Positions 8,750 through 18,331 are shown, numbered from the stretch's first letter. The stretch is DNA of 64,000 nt from Oricola indica (GCF_019966595.1 NZ_JAINFJ010000001.1:62001-126000), one strand, 5' to 3'. A program made the numbers and translations. The notes: generated from the letters alone by a model not told the origin.

Positions 8750-9439
8750 ATGAAACCGCCGATCATCGTGTTCGATCTCGACGGAACGCTGGTGGATACC
8801 GCGCCCGACCTGCTTGCCAGCATGAACCATGCGTTGAAGCATGTCGGCCTCGGGCCGATCGCCGATGAGGGATTCAGCAAATATGTCGGCCAGGGCGCCC
8901 GCGTCATGCTGGAACGGGCCTACGAGACATCCGGCCAGGTGCCCGCGCCCGAGACGCTCGATGAACTGATGGGCCATTTCCTCGACTACTATCAGGACAC
9001 CATGCCGGGCCTGTCTCGCCCCTACGAGCATGTGCTCGACGCGATAGGCGCTTTCCGCGCCGAGGGTTATATCGCGGCAGTGTGCACCAACAAGATCGAG
9101 GCCAATGCCGTGCGCCTTCTCGAGGCGCTGGAAATCGACGGGCTGTTCTCCGCGATCTGCGGACAGGACACTTTCCCCGTCCGAAAACCAGACCCGGCAC
9201 ATCTGACCGGTACGATCGCCAAGGCCGGCGGCGATTCCGCAAGAGCGCTCATGGTCGGCGACAGCGAGACAGACATCCGCACCGCGCAAGCAGCCCGAAT
9301 TCCGGTCGTCGCGGTGGATTTCGGATATACGGACCGCCATGTCAGCGCATTCGGCCCGGACACGGTGATTTCGCACTATCGCGAGCTCGATCCGGCACTC
9401 GCCGAAAGCCTTCTCGACCGGCGCGACGCGACCAGTTGA
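8750..9439 (+). CDS. gph: Phosphoglycolate phosphatase-like HAD hydrolase
   Basis: A 229-residue HAD-superfamily phosphatase. Motif I is VFDLDGTLVDTAPD with nucleophile Asp9 and acid/base Asp11, followed by the alpha-helical cap. The conserved Thr and Lys lie in CTNKIEA and RKPDPAHL, and motif IV is MVGDSETDI. It likely hydrolyses 2-phosphoglycolate, a product of DNA repair or Rubisco side reactions; HAD specificity cannot be fixed from sequence alone. GGAG lies six bases before the ATG. Placement beside rpiA supports the gph call. Confidence 0.88.
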   Translation: MKPPIIVFDLDGTLVDTAPDLLASMNHALKHVGLGPIADEGFSKYVGQGARVMLERAYETSGQVPAPETLDELMGHFLDYYQDTMPGLSRPYEHVLDAIGAFRAEGYIAAVCTNKIEANAVRLLEALEIDGLFSAICGQDTFPVRKPDPAHLTGTIAKAGGDSARALMVGDSETDIRTAQAARIPVVAVDFGYTDRHVSAFGPDTVISHYRELDPALAESLLDRRDATS

Positions 9440-9485
9440 CTTTCCTTCACGGCGGAGACTATATCCGCGCTTCCACGCAGGGTCA

Positions 9486-9560
9486 GGGCGATTAGCTCAG
9501 CGGGAGAGCACTGCCTTCACACGGCAGGGGTCGCTGGTTCAATCCCAGCATCGCCCACCA
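9486..9560 (+). tRNA. tRNA-Val (anticodon CAC)
   Basis: A 75-nt cloverleaf with CCA encoded. The acceptor GGGCGAT (9486-9492) pairs with ATCGCCC (9550-9556). The anticodon stem CTGCC/GGCAG encloses loop TTCACAC with anticodon CAC at 9518-9520, reading GUG valine codons. The D-arm (TAGCTCAG) and T-loop (GGTTCAATCC) are canonical. Confidence 0.97.
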
Positions 9561-9658
9561 TAATCTGACTGGTTTCAAGTTCCTGTCATTACGACAAGCG
9601 GCCATTGCCTCGGGAGATGCCGAGAGGCATGGAGCAATTAACGCCCACGCAGTTCCGG

Positions 9659-9868
9659 CTACCTCGTAATGTGCTTGACCGCCCACATCACGGCTTCTTC
9701 GATACGGGCCTTGGCGCGGCGCGTTTCATCGGATTCTCCGAGTTCGTCGATCAACTCCAAGAACTCCTGCCCCTGCTCCTTGATCCGGTAGATCGTCTGG
9801 TTTTCGGCTTCCGACAGGGAGCGATAGTACATGCCGACGCGGTCGGAAGTGGCTGCATTGCTTTTCAT
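9659..9868 (-). CDS. Small helical protein resembling the Acb2/Tad1 hairpin domain
   Basis: A 69-residue protein with no signal peptide and a charged helical sequence. It has a YYRSLSEAENQTIYRIKEQG segment followed by a second helix ending ARIEEAVMWAVKHITR. This two-helix layout and the EEAVMWAVKHIT ending resemble the family of small phage anti-defence proteins (Acb2/Tad1 hairpin) that bind cyclic nucleotide signals. The match is from memory of the family and needs a profile search. It sits alone about 100 bases past tRNA-Val, on the opposite strand, with no other phage gene nearby. The start at 9868 is chosen because upstream in-frame residues look non-coding. Confidence 0.6.
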   Translation of the reverse strand: MKSNAATSDRVGMYYRSLSEAENQTIYRIKEQGQEFLELIDELGESDETRRAKARIEEAVMWAVKHITR

Positions 9869-10102
9869 TGTGAAAACCCATTTTGACCCAAGACTTGGCT
9901 TGATATCCGGAAGAGTAAAAAAAAATCCTAACGGAACATCGTGACATTGTCGGTGCAGCAGCATTTTTGCCTGCCGGCAGGCCCAATCCCTCCTAACCCT
10001 TCATTAGCCTTGGTTCACGCCAATTGCTGCGCTGCAGCGGACTTTAACGAAGTCGCCACCGGTTGTGCGGCAGAGTGCCGGTCACAATTGGGGATTGTAT
10101 GA

Positions 10103-13100
10103 ATGGCCTTTCGGAGCCGCGCGTTTCTTTTATCCGTTTTCCTGTTCATCACCACCGGCTCGGCGGGCGCATCGGAACTCTCGATTTCGGAACTGGCGTC
10201 GCGGCTGGATTCGGTATGGATTCTGGTGGCCGCGGCCCTGGTGCTGCTGATGCAGATTGGCTTCCTGCTGCTGGAAGCCGGCGCGGTTCGCACCAAGAAC
10301 GCAATCAACGTCGCCCAGAAAAACCTTCTCGACCTCGCATTCGCCGTCCTCGCATTCTTCTTCGTCGGCTTCATGATCGGATTCGGTCCGTCGCATCACG
10401 TGATCGGGATCGGCTTCGATACGAACATGCTGTTCCTTCGCAACATCACGCCACACGACGCGATTTTCTTCGTATTCCAGGTGATGTTCTGCGGCACCGC
10501 GGCGACGATCATCGCCGGCGCGGTGGCCGAACGCATGAAGCTGAGCGTCTACGTGGTCATCAGCTTCCTGACCGCGGCGATCATCTATCCTGTTTTCGTG
10601 CACTGGGCCTGGGGCACCGCGCGCGGCGCCGATACCGGGGCGTGGCTCGCCAATCTCGGCTTTGTCGATTTCGCCGGTTCGACGGTGGTTCACGGGACCG
10701 GCGCCTGGATCGCCCTGGCGGCGTGTCTCGTTCTCCGTCCGCGCGAGGGACGTTTCGACCCTCACGGCAATCCGGTCCGTTTCACCGGTCACAGCCCGGT
10801 GCTCTCCGCCGCCGGCACATTGATGCTCTTCGTCGGCTGGATCGGCTTCAACGGCGGCTCGACGCTAACCGCTTCGCCGGAAGTCGCCGGCATCGTGCTC
10901 AATACCATTCTTGCGGGCGCCGCCGGCGCTGGCGCCGCCTATGCATATTTCCACTATGTCGAGCGGGCAGCTTTCCCCGAACGCGCCACGAACGGCATGA
11001 TCGGCGGTCTCGTGGCGATCACCGCCGGCTGCCACCTGCTGGATCCAATGTCGGCGGTCTTTGTCGGCCTTGCCGGCGGGTTGATCACCAGCCGGGCCAA
11101 TATGTTGCTGGAAAATCGCTTCAAGGTGGACGACGCGGTCGGCGCGGTCGGCGCGCATGGATTTGCCGGGGTTTTCGGTACGCTTGCGTTGGCGCTTCTG
11201 GCGCCCGAAGCCGATTTGCCGGCGGCATCTCGCGGCGCGCAATTCCTCGTGCAGTTGCTCGGCATCGCGGTCAACTTCGCCTGGGCCTTCGGTATCGGGT
11301 TCGTCCTCGTGAAGCTCCTGAACAAACTCACCGCCGTCCGCGTCGATCGGAAAACGGAAATCCAGGGGCTGAACTACGGCGAACATGAAGCGCTGATCGG
11401 TACGGCCCATGTCGAGGAAGCGATGCGGTCGCTCGTCACCGGCGACGCCGATCTCTCCGTACGCCTGGAATCGCGCCATGGCGACGACGCCAAGGAACTT
11501 GCCGACGTCTTCAACGATCTGATGGACAATCTCCAGCAGGCCGAAAGCCGCCGCCAACAAGAAACCGAGATCCGCCGCTCCGAAGAGGAAGCGAACCGCA
11601 TGGCGGCATTCGCCGACGCGACGTTCGAGGCGATCATTCTTGCAAGCGACCATCAGGTCATCGACGCCAATTCGGCCGCCACCAAGCTGTTCGGCCTCGC
11701 GGAAGGCGAATTGCGGGGGCGTTCGGTCAAGAGCCTGTTTCCCGCCATTGACTGGCCCGGCGCGCGCGCCCACCTCGAGGACGATACGGAGCGCCCCGCG
11801 GAAACAAACATTCGGCCGGTGGAAGGCGAAAAGGTTCCCGTCGAATTTCGCTGCCGCAATATCGATTACTCGGGCCGCCAGACCCAGGTCCTCGCATTCG
11901 CCGATCTGCGGGAACGCAAGAAGGCCGAGGCGCGCATCTATCATCTGGCCATGCACGATCCGCTGACCGATCTGCCGAACCGCGCGCATTTCAACCAGCG
12001 TCTGCGCCAGCTCATGGAACGCATCGCGATCGATGGCGGGGCGACGGCGCTGCTGCTGATCGATCTCGACCAGTTCAAGAACATCAACGACCTGCACGGC
12101 CATCCATCCGGCGATGCGGTCATCGTCGCGGTCGCCGAACGACTGCGCGCCGCGGCCGGACCGGGCGATTGCGTTGCAAGGCTCGGCGGCGACGAATTTG
12201 CCTTCGTGCAGGCAAGCATCGATTTCCCCAATCAGGCGGCGGACCTCGCGCACCGGCTGCTCCACGCGATCTCCGAACCGGTCCTGCTGCCGACCGGAGA
12301 CACGATCCGGCCCGGCGCCAGCGTCGGCGTCGCGATAGCCCCGCGCGACGCAGAAGACGCCGAAGTGCTGTTCCAGCATTGCGACGTCAGCCTCTATGCC
12401 GCCAAGAACAACGGCCGCAACACCTATGCGGTCTACGAGCCCGGCATGGGCGAAGAGCTGCGCAACCGCCAGAAACTCGAGGAAGACCTCAAGATCGCGG
12501 TCGATGAGGAACAGTTCGAACTCCACTTCCAACCGCGCGTCGATATCGCAACCGGATCGATCGTCTCCTACGAGGCGCTGCTGCGCTGGGAGCACCCGGT
12601 CAAGGGGCGGATATCACCGGCGGATTTCATTCCAGTCGCAGAACAATCCAACATCATCGTCGGCCTCGGCGAATACGTCCTGAGAAAGGCATGCGAGACC
12701 GCAGCCGCCGAATTTGGCGAAGCCAATGTCAGCGTGAATGTCAGCCCGCGGCAGTTCCAGGGCAAGGGATTTTCCGACACGGTCCGCCGAGTCCTCGACG
12801 CGACGGGACTTGCAGCCTCGAAACTCGAACTGGAAGTCACCGAAGGTCTCTTCATCGACAATGCCGACCGCGCGGTAACCGTTCTGACGGAGCTGAAGGC
12901 AATGGGCGTTCTGATCGCGCTGGACGATTTCGGCTCCGGATATTCCTCGCTCAGCTACGTCAACCGATTCCCTTTCGACACGATCAAGATCGACCAGTCC
13001 TTCATTCGCGAGATGAACGAGGCGTCCAACGCGCTGCACATCATCGACACGATCATGCGGTTGTCGGCGGGGCTGGGCATGTCGGTCGTCGCCGAGGGCG

Positions 13101-13339
13101 TCGAGAAAATCGAACAGCTCGAGCGGCTGGTGGCGATGGGCTGCACGGAGATCCAGGGCTTTCTCGTCTCCTGCGCGATGCCGATTTCGGAATTGCCGCG
13201 CACGGTTCCCGAGAATGTCCTGCGGATCCTCGAGGCCCCCGCCTTCGAAAACGGAACCATGGCGGAATCGCTCGGCGAGATCGGCGCCCTCATGCGCGAA
13301 GCTGCCAAAACGACAAACACGGTCAAACGCCGGGCCTGA
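10103..13339 (+). CDS. Ammonium transporter fused to PAS, GGDEF and EAL domains
   Basis: A 1078-residue membrane protein. It starts with a signal peptide (to about residue 23) and a full Amt/Rh ammonium channel to about 415. The channel has the signature DFAGSTVVHGTGAW and a second pore histidine in AVGAHGFAGVFG. Next come a HAMP-like helical stretch (about 430-500), a PAS domain (about 505-610), a GGDEF domain with the intact motif at 695-699, and an EAL domain with EALLRW at 824 plus DDFGSGYSSL and EGVEK. The RxxD inhibitory site is altered to GPGD. It likely senses or transports ammonium and makes or breaks cyclic di-GMP; which activity dominates is unknown. GGGGAT lies upstream of the ATG. 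Confidence 0.93.
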   Translation: MAFRSRAFLLSVFLFITTGSAGASELSISELASRLDSVWILVAAALVLLMQIGFLLLEAGAVRTKNAINVAQKNLLDLAFAVLAFFFVGFMIGFGPSHHVIGIGFDTNMLFLRNITPHDAIFFVFQVMFCGTAATIIAGAVAERMKLSVYVVISFLTAAIIYPVFVHWAWGTARGADTGAWLANLGFVDFAGSTVVHGTGAWIALAACLVLRPREGRFDPHGNPVRFTGHSPVLSAAGTLMLFVGWIGFNGGSTLTASPEVAGIVLNTILAGAAGAGAAYAYFHYVERAAFPERATNGMIGGLVAITAGCHLLDPMSAVFVGLAGGLITSRANMLLENRFKVDDAVGAVGAHGFAGVFGTLALALLAPEADLPAASRGAQFLVQLLGIAVNFAWAFGIGFVLVKLLNKLTAVRVDRKTEIQGLNYGEHEALIGTAHVEEAMRSLVTGDADLSVRLESRHGDDAKELADVFNDLMDNLQQAESRRQQETEIRRSEEEANRMAAFADATFEAIILASDHQVIDANSAATKLFGLAEGELRGRSVKSLFPAIDWPGARAHLEDDTERPAETNIRPVEGEKVPVEFRCRNIDYSGRQTQVLAFADLRERKKAEARIYHLAMHDPLTDLPNRAHFNQRLRQLMERIAIDGGATALLLIDLDQFKNINDLHGHPSGDAVIVAVAERLRAAAGPGDCVARLGGDEFAFVQASIDFPNQAADLAHRLLHAISEPVLLPTGDTIRPGASVGVAIAPRDAEDAEVLFQHCDVSLYAAKNNGRNTYAVYEPGMGEELRNRQKLEEDLKIAVDEEQFELHFQPRVDIATGSIVSYEALLRWEHPVKGRISPADFIPVAEQSNIIVGLGEYVLRKACETAAAEFGEANVSVNVSPRQFQGKGFSDTVRRVLDATGLAASKLELEVTEGLFIDNADRAVTVLTELKAMGVLIALDDFGSGYSSLSYVNRFPFDTIKIDQSFIREMNEASNALHIIDTIMRLSAGLGMSVVAEGVEKIEQLERLVAMGCTEIQGFLVSCAMPISELPRTVPENVLRILEAPAFENGTMAESLGEIGALMREAAKTTNTVKRRA

Positions 13340-13576
13340 CGGGCGTCTCCTGCAGTCGGGCGGCGCAGAAAATACAGCCGCCAAACCACGATGATTCACG
13401 TTTCGTGTATGCATCGCGCTCCTTTCGCTTGCCGATCGTCAATTCGGCGACAGGAGAGAAAAAGCTTGATAATCCGCGATAGATAAGGGAATCATCGGGT
13501 CTCTGGGAGGAGATACGAAACGGCCGAAGCGGCTATTTTGTATACTTCGTTACACGCGAAGATTATGGGAGGAGGC

Positions 13577-15229
13577 ATGACGACATTCACATATCGTTTT
13601 CGGCCTCCGCTCACCGAGCCGGCCGCGCGCGGCGCAAAGCCGCCAAGGCACGAGCGCCAGATCATCGACGGCATGCTCTATGAAAAGGATGTCGCGGTAA
13701 CGCTGCCGGATGGCGTGACGATCCATGTGGATGTCTTTCGGCCCGAAACGGGCATCGCCGCACCGTTGATCGCCTGGGGACCTTACGGCAAGCACGGCCA
13801 CACGCGCTATTCCGTCAACTTCCCGAAGGCGGAAGTCCACGACCACCTGATTTCGGACTACACGGCCTTCGAGGCCCCCGATCCTGTCTACTGGATCCGG
13901 CACGGCTATGCGGTCATCAACCCGGACCCGCGCGGCACCTGGCATTCTGAAGGCCGGGCGACCTACCTCTCGCCCGAGGAGGCACGCGATTTTGCGGCGC
14001 TGATCGAATGGGCCGGCACACAGCCATGGTCGAACGGCAAGGTCGGCCTGTCCGGCGTTTCCTATCTGACCTCGTCGCAATGGCGTGTCGCAGAACTGAA
14101 CCCGCCGCATCTTGCCGCGATCAATCCGTGGGAAGGCTGGAGCGACACCTATCGCGAAGTCGTGCGCCATGGCGGCATTCCGGAAACCTCGTTCTGGGAC
14201 TATCTGCCCGGCCGCTGGGGGCATTCCGTCACCGAGATCGAGGACCTGAGGCTGGAAACAGCCGAACGCCCGTTGTTCGACGCCTATTGGGACAGCAAGC
14301 GCGCGAAGCTGGACCGTATCGAGGTTCCGGCTTTCGTCTGCGCGAGCTGGACCGACCAGGCGCTGCATACGCGCGGAACGCTGGAAGGCTTTCGGCGCAT
14401 CTCCTCGGACCGTAAATGGCTCTACGTCCATGGCCGCAAGAAATGGGCCCATTACTACGAGCCGCGCTGCGTCGAGATGCAGCGCGCCTTCTTCGACCAT
14501 TTCCTGCAGGGCAAGGAGACCGAAATCGCCGCCTGGCCACCGGTTCGCTACGAACTGCGTGAGAAATACTATCAGGGCGCCGAATTGCCGGCCCGGCAAT
14601 GGCCTATCGAGGACACGCAATACAGGTCCCTCCATCTCGCCCCGGGCGCGCTTCAGAACGAACCCGGTGAGGATGCGACGGTCTCCTACGACCCGACCGC
14701 CGGCGAAAGCCTCGTCTTCGATCATCGCTTCGACGAACCGGTGGATCTGGTCGGCCATATGGCGCTGAGGCTCTGGGTCTCGGTTGACGCGGGCGACGAC
14801 ATGGACATTTTCGTTGCCATCCAGAAACTCGATGCCGATGGTAATGTCGTGCCCTTCGCCTATTACGCCCAGTTCGAGGACGGACCGGTCGCTCTCGGCT
14901 GGCTACGCGTCTCGCATCGCGAACTCGATCCGGACGAATCCGAACCGCACATGCCGGTCCTTGCCCATCGGCGCGAGCAGAAGCTGACTGTGGGCGAGAT
15001 CGTACCGGTCGACATCGAGATCTGGCCTTCGGGTACGCATTTCGACGCAGGCGAAGGCCTGAGGCTCGTCGTCCAGGGAGCCGACATCTACGATTATCCC
15101 AAGCCGAGCGTCCATGCCCGGCACGAGGAAACGCTGAATACCGGCCGCCAGAATATCCACATGGGAAAGAGCCGGCCGTCCCGGCTCCTGATCCCGGTCA
15201 TCAACCCGTCGCGTGATCTGGATAATTGA
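13577..15229 (+). CDS. CocE/NonD-family alpha/beta hydrolase
   Basis: A 550-residue protein of the X-prolyl dipeptidyl-peptidase/cocaine-esterase superfamily. The likely triad is Ser162 (LSGVSYLTSSQW), Asp260 (CASWTDQALH) and His292 (KKWAHYYEP). The region after about residue 340 forms the beta-rich C-terminal jelly-roll domain. No signal peptide is seen, so it is probably cytoplasmic. Such enzymes cleave acyl esters or amides and specificity is not predictable. The start at 13577 follows a very strong site, GGGAGGAGGC. It precedes the Liv-type ABC operon by 56 bases, so the transporter may import its substrate or product. Confidence 0.88.
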   Translation: MTTFTYRFRPPLTEPAARGAKPPRHERQIIDGMLYEKDVAVTLPDGVTIHVDVFRPETGIAAPLIAWGPYGKHGHTRYSVNFPKAEVHDHLISDYTAFEAPDPVYWIRHGYAVINPDPRGTWHSEGRATYLSPEEARDFAALIEWAGTQPWSNGKVGLSGVSYLTSSQWRVAELNPPHLAAINPWEGWSDTYREVVRHGGIPETSFWDYLPGRWGHSVTEIEDLRLETAERPLFDAYWDSKRAKLDRIEVPAFVCASWTDQALHTRGTLEGFRRISSDRKWLYVHGRKKWAHYYEPRCVEMQRAFFDHFLQGKETEIAAWPPVRYELREKYYQGAELPARQWPIEDTQYRSLHLAPGALQNEPGEDATVSYDPTAGESLVFDHRFDEPVDLVGHMALRLWVSVDAGDDMDIFVAIQKLDADGNVVPFAYYAQFEDGPVALGWLRVSHRELDPDESEPHMPVLAHRREQKLTVGEIVPVDIEIWPSGTHFDAGEGLRLVVQGADIYDYPKPSVHARHEETLNTGRQNIHMGKSRPSRLLIPVINPSRDLDN

Positions 15230-15285
15230 CGCGACAAAGGCGTAAGCTAAGTTCTGAATTCGACATTCATGTCAGGGAGGAAAGC

Positions 15286-16437
15286 ATGAAAAAGACAGTT
15301 ACAGCCCTTCTCACGGCCGCCGCGACGCTGCTGTGCGGAGCGGCATTCGCCCAGGAAACCGTCAAGATCGGCGTTATCAACGCCTATTCCGGCCAGTTCG
15401 CCGATCCCGGCGCGCAGCTCGACGCGGGCATCACGCTCTACATGCAGCAGCATGGCGACACCGTTGCCGGCAAGAAGATCGAGATCATCCGCAAGGACGT
15501 CGGCGGCATCGCGCCCGACGTCGCCAAGCGTCTCGCCGAGGAACTCATCGTGCGCGACAAGGTGGACATCCTCGCCGGCGCCCTTCTGACGCCGAACGCG
15601 CTCGCCATGGGCGACGTCTCGGCCGAGGCCGAGAAGTTCATGGTCGTCATGAACGCGACCACCCCCGTGATCATCACCAAGTCGCCCTACATGATCCGGA
15701 CCTCGGCGACCGCGAGCCAGATCAACGGCAATTTCGGCACCTGGATCGCCAATCAGGGCGTCAAGCAGGTCTACACGATGGTGACCGACTACGGCCCGGG
15801 CATCGGCTCAGGCACCGCCTTCGAGGAAGCCTTCAAGGCGGCAGGCGGCGAGATCGTCGGCCAGGACCGAACTCCGGTCGTCAATCCGGACTTCTCGCCC
15901 TTCGTTCAGCGCGTGGCCGAAGCCGATCCGGAAGCGCTCTATGTCTGGGTTCCGGGCGGAACGCAGCCGCCGGCCCTCGCCAAGGCGCTTGCCGAACGCG
16001 GCATCACGCCGGAAAACACCAAGATCTACGGCCAGGGCGAACTGACCGACGATGCCGCGCTTGAAGCGCTCGGCGAGACCGCGCTCGGCATCATCACGGC
16101 CTATCACTACAACGTCCACCGCGACGATGCGATGAACGACGAGTTCGTCGAAGCGTACCGCGCAGCCAATGATGGTCGCGATCCCGACATCTACTCCATC
16201 GGCGCTTATGACGGCATGGCCGCGATCTACAAGGCACTCGAGGCAACCGGTGGCGATGCATCCGGCGAGGCGCTGATCAACGCAGCCAAGGGTATGACCT
16301 GGGACAGCCCGCGCGGCCCGATCGGCATCGACGCGGAAACCGGCGACGTCGTGCAGACGATCTGGATCCGCGAAGTCCAGATGGTCGACGGCAAGCCGGC
16401 CAACGTCATCATCGACCAGGTCGAAAACGCCAAGTAA
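15286..16437 (+). CDS. Branched-chain amino acid-type ABC transporter, periplasmic binding protein
   Basis: A 383-residue periplasmic binding protein of the LivK/Leu-Ile-Val family. A signal peptide ends at about residue 22 (AAFA-QE), and the mature start ETVKIGVINAYSGQFADPG is family-typical. It would deliver the ligand to the LivHM channel encoded directly downstream. Many members bind aromatic acids, amides or urea rather than leucine, so the ligand is open. GGGAGG lies six bases before the ATG. The hydrolase upstream suggests a linked substrate. Confidence 0.92.
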   Translation: MKKTVTALLTAAATLLCGAAFAQETVKIGVINAYSGQFADPGAQLDAGITLYMQQHGDTVAGKKIEIIRKDVGGIAPDVAKRLAEELIVRDKVDILAGALLTPNALAMGDVSAEAEKFMVVMNATTPVIITKSPYMIRTSATASQINGNFGTWIANQGVKQVYTMVTDYGPGIGSGTAFEEAFKAAGGEIVGQDRTPVVNPDFSPFVQRVAEADPEALYVWVPGGTQPPALAKALAERGITPENTKIYGQGELTDDAALEALGETALGIITAYHYNVHRDDAMNDEFVEAYRAANDGRDPDIYSIGAYDGMAAIYKALEATGGDASGEALINAAKGMTWDSPRGPIGIDAETGDVVQTIWIREVQMVDGKPANVIIDQVENAK

Positions 16438-16451
16438 TCAACACGACACCG

Positions 16452-16478
16452 GACCGGCGCGGTCTTTCCGCGCCGGTC
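16452..16478 (+). terminator. Strong 11-bp hairpin between binding-protein and permease genes
   Basis: GACCGGCGCGG pairs perfectly with CCGCGCCGGTC around a five-base loop. ATTT follows but no long T-run. It is placed 14 bases after the binding-protein stop. Such hairpins protect the upstream message or partly stop transcription, giving more binding protein than permease. Confidence 0.7.
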
Positions 16479-16495
16479 ATTTCCCGGAAAATTAG

Positions 16496-17356
16496 ATGTC
16501 CACGCTGATCGCGGTCCTGTTTGACGGCTTTTCCTACGGAATGCTCCTGTTCCTTCTGTCCGTCGGACTGTCGGTGACACTCGGCCTGATGAACTTCACG
16601 AATCTCGCGCACGGCGCCTTCGCCATGCTTGGCGGATATGTGACCTATGCGCTGGTCGAAAGCGCCGGCTGGCCCTTTCTGGCAACCCTGCCCCTGGCTT
16701 TCCTCGCGACCGCACTCATCGCCGCCGTCTTCGAGGCGGTGCTGTTCCGGCGCATCTACAAATCGGGCGAACTCAACCAGGTCCTGCTGACGATCGGTGT
16801 CGTGTTCGCGTCCTACGCGGTCGCGGCATTCTTCTTCGGCACCGTCCATCACTCGGTCGACCTGCCGGACTATCTGAAGGGTTTCGTCGAGATCGGCGAC
16901 CTGAAGCTGCCGGCCTATCGTATCTTTCTCGTCATCGTCGCACTCGCCGTGACTGCCGGACTGATCCTGTTTCTCGAATTCACGCGTTTCGGCGCGATGG
17001 TCCGCGCGGCCGTCGACAATGACAAGGTGGCCGGCGGACTGGGATTGAATATCAATGCGATTTTCGCGCTCACTTTCGCGCTTGGCAGCGGCCTCGCCGG
17101 TCTCGGCGGCGCGCTTGCCATCGACATCCTGTTCATCGATCCGAATTTCGGCTTCCACATACTGGTGCCGGTCCTGATCGTCGTGTCGATCGGCGGCCTC
17201 GGCTCGATCTGGGGCAGTTTTCTCGCCGCCGCAGCGCTGGGGATCTTCGACGTCGCCGGGAAGTTCCTGTTCCCGGACTTCGGCCCCTTCCTGATCTACC
17301 TGTTCATGGTCGTGATCCTGTTCTTCAGGCCGAACGGCTTTTTTGCGAGACGCTAG
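16496..17356 (+). CDS. livH: Branched-chain amino acid-type ABC permease, LivH-like
   Basis: A 286-residue inner-membrane permease with about eight hydrophobic segments. The LivH hallmarks are the start LLFLLSVGLSVTLGLMNFTNLAHGAF and the coupling region GLNINAIFALTFALGSGLAGLGGAL. It pairs with the following LivM-like protein to form the channel. Its stop is four bases from the LivM start. The substrate follows the binding protein and is not certain. Confidence 0.93.
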   Translation: MSTLIAVLFDGFSYGMLLFLLSVGLSVTLGLMNFTNLAHGAFAMLGGYVTYALVESAGWPFLATLPLAFLATALIAAVFEAVLFRRIYKSGELNQVLLTIGVVFASYAVAAFFFGTVHHSVDLPDYLKGFVEIGDLKLPAYRIFLVIVALAVTAGLILFLEFTRFGAMVRAAVDNDKVAGGLGLNINAIFALTFALGSGLAGLGGALAIDILFIDPNFGFHILVPVLIVVSIGGLGSIWGSFLAAAALGIFDVAGKFLFPDFGPFLIYLFMVVILFFRPNGFFARR

Positions 17357-17359
17357 GCC

Positions 17360-18331
17360 ATGGACCCGAAAAGCTGGATCAGGGCAAAAGCCCGCATCTC
17401 ACCCTACGAGGCGATTTTCTGGATCGCGGCGGCAGTCATTCCTTTCGTTTTCTTCGAGAACTATCTGTCGCTGGCAGCTTCCGTTGCCGTCACCGCACTG
17501 TTCTGCATCTCGCTGGACATGATCCTCGGCTATGCCGGCATCATCTCGCTCGGCCACGCCGCCTTTTTCGGGATCGGCGCCTATACGGCGGGAATTCTCT
17601 CGGCGAGAGGTTGGGGCGAACCGATCTCGGGCCTCCTGCTGGCCGCAGCGGTCACGGCGGCTGTCGGCTACATCGTCAGCTTCATGATCGTACGCGTCCA
17701 GCATCTCGCGCTGCTGATGATCACGCTTGGCCTTTCCTTCCTGCTCGCCGAACTCGCGATCTCCTTCGACCAGTTCACCGGCGGCTCCGACGGCCTTCAG
17801 GGCATCGACACATGGAAGCTCCTCGGCATCTGGAAATTCTCGCTCTGGGGCCACACGGCCTATGCCTACGCGCTGGCGACGCTGTTCGTTTTGTTCCTCC
17901 TGGCGCGTCGCATCGTGCATTCGCCCTTCGGGCTGACGCTGGAAGCGATCCGCGAAAACCCGGTTCGCACGACCGCACTGGGCGCGCCGAACCACGCCCA
18001 TTTGCGGAAGATCTTCACCATCGCCGCGGCTTTCGCAGGCGTGGCGGGTGCCCTGCTCGCACAGATTTCCGAGACCGTGTCGCCGGAGGCGCTCGGTTTC
18101 CAGCGATCCGCCGAGATCGCGGTCATGCTGATCCTTGGCGGCACCGGACGGCTTTACGGCGCGATCCTCGGCGCGATCATCTTCATGATCGCCCGTGACC
18201 AGATTTCCGGCTTCTACCTGCAATACTGGTACTTCTGGATCGGGTTGATCCTGATCCTGGTGGTCCTGTTCCTGCCGCGCGGCATTCTTGGCGGGCTGGA
18301 ACGCCTCGCCCGGTTGGGGAGGCGCGCATGA
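17360..18331 (+). CDS. livM: Branched-chain amino acid-type ABC permease, LivM-like
   Basis: A 323-residue inner-membrane protein with about ten hydrophobic segments and the LivM stretches GYAGIISLGHAAFFGIGAY and IRENPVRTTALG. The last part, GGTGRLYGAILGAI followed by a hydrophobic tail, is also typical. Its TGA overlaps the ATG of the ATPase gene as ATGA, which implies coupled translation. It forms the channel together with LivH. Confidence 0.93.
   Translation: MDPKSWIRAKARISPYEAIFWIAAAVIPFVFFENYLSLAASVAVTALFCISLDMILGYAGIISLGHAAFFGIGAYTAGILSARGWGEPISGLLLAAAVTAAVGYIVSFMIVRVQHLALLMITLGLSFLLAELAISFDQFTGGSDGLQGIDTWKLLGIWKFSLWGHTAYAYALATLFVLFLLARRIVHSPFGLTLEAIRENPVRTTALGAPNHAHLRKIFTIAAAFAGVAGALLAQISETVSPEALGFQRSAEIAVMLILGGTGRLYGAILGAIIFMIARDQISGFYLQYWYFWIGLILILVVLFLPRGILGGLERLARLGRRA

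Noticed and set aside
9561..10102. Prophage at tRNA-Val
   Set aside because: Apart from the small Acb2/Tad1-like gene there is no integrase, phage gene or duplicated tRNA 3' end in the window.
10865..12595. 576-codon open frame on the - strand opposite the Amt-GGDEF-EAL gene
   Set aside because: It is an antisense shadow of a clearly coding GC-rich gene; its translation is Asp/Arg/Gly-rich and matches no family.
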